From an uncultured Clostridia bacterium (GTDB lineage: Bacteria; Bacillota; Clostridia; Oscillospirales; Acutalibacteraceae), in NCBI GenBank assembly GCA_945926705.1, contig CAMEMA010000046.1:1-7192 (forward strand): 7,192 nt of DNA, written 5' to 3'. The notes below the pieces were generated by a model. The model saw only the letters and a program-made list of their open reading frames with translations. It was not told where the DNA came from and ran no database searches. Made by a program: the position numbers and the translations under genes. Shown piece after piece: positions 6,822 to 7,192 of this stretch (positions are counted from its first letter, which is position 1; every line of letters starts with the position of its first letter).

Positions 6822-7192
6822 ATGATAGAGCTTCAAAATCTTAATAATCGTTCTCTAGAAGATATTTTAGACGAGGCTAAAAAGCAAATAATGTACATCA
6901 GTACAGAATGGACAGATTATCAGGAAGCAGATCCCGGAATAACTTTAGTAGAACTTTTTGCGTGGTTAAAACACGTTCAACATGAGTATTTAAGCAGAAT
7001 GTCAGAAGGAGTAAGACGAAAGTTTCTGGATTTACTTGATGTTGTAAAATATAAAAACTGTGGTTCGGAAGCTTTAGTGGAAGTTTCCGGAATAGAAAAA
7101 ACTGTAAAAGTTCCGGCGCGTACACAATGGACATTCGGCGGTGTAACATTTGAAAATTTGCATCATCATACTTTAGTGAATTCTAAAATCAT
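6822..7192 (+). CDS. Second gp6-like baseplate wedge protein, N-terminal part (Afp12-type)
   Basis: An open frame of 123 complete codons runs off the right edge. Its N-terminus is a textbook match to the 'putative baseplate assembly protein' family: LNNRSLEDILDEAKKQI, TEWTDYQEADPGITLVELFA with the canonical 'D-P-G-I-T-L-V-E-L-F-A-W-L' block at ~38-50, then a helix RRKFLDLLDVV. From ~80 the chain turns beta-rich (ALVEVSGIEKTVKVPARTQW), as in the family's domain that often follows. The preceding large gene begins with the same arrangement in more diverged form, so the two are paralogues in tandem. In eCIS the corresponding pair (Afp11/Afp12, Pvc11/Pvc12) supplies the two gp6-like wedge subunits. 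The rest of the protein, which would decide between an Afp12-like protein and another wedge variant, is outside the window. Confidence 0.85.
   Translation, partial: MIELQNLNNRSLEDILDEAKKQIMYISTEWTDYQEADPGITLVELFAWLKHVQHEYLSRMSEGVRRKFLDLLDVVKYKNCGSEALVEVSGIEKTVKVPARTQWTFGGVTFENLHHHTLVNSKI

Noticed and set aside
6898..7149. Open frame of 83 codons on the - strand near the right edge
   Set aside because: It overlaps the N-terminal part of the second wedge gene, whose family signature is clear on the + strand.

Overview
The window is AT-rich (roughly 30% GC by eye) and rich in Lys, Asn and Ile codons. Most starts have a Firmicute-type Shine-Dalgarno (the best is AAGGAGGT) and the standard code reads cleanly. 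This suggests a low-GC, clostridia-like Firmicute; that placement is inferred from composition only. All convincing genes lie on the + strand, in tight order and with no visible terminator, so they look like one operon cut by both window edges.

Layout: (1) nt 1-1290, the 3' part of a Lys/Asn-rich gene of unknown function with an internal 93-nt near-identical in-frame repeat. (2) 1320-2468, a gpD/gp27-like spike hub protein. (3) 2516-3277, a gp5/gpV/VgrG-C-like spike with an OB-fold and a beta-helix. (4) 3299-3685, a gp25/GPW-like baseplate wedge protein. (5) 3686-3783, a 98-nt gap holding a possible 19-codon leader ORF and an inverted repeat. (6) 3784-6804, a large gp6/baseplate-J-like wedge protein. 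(7) 6822 to the right edge, the start of a second protein with the same N-terminal signature.

Together these genes encode the central hub, spike and wedge of a contractile phage-tail-like machine. Hub, spike, gp25 and two successive gp6-like proteins follow the order of the Afp8-Afp9-Afp11-Afp12 part of extracellular contractile injection systems (eCIS), with the VgrG-like spike split in two and no PAAR gene where Afp10 would be. No capsid, portal, terminase, integrase or lysis gene is visible, but the window is too short to exclude a tailocin or a prophage. Sheath, tube, ATPase, tape measure, fibre and cargo genes would have to lie outside.

The least explained parts are the repeat-bearing first gene, the start of the large wedge gene (no Shine-Dalgarno, but a short ORF ending 2 nt upstream), and an evenly spaced threefold module inside the large wedge protein.
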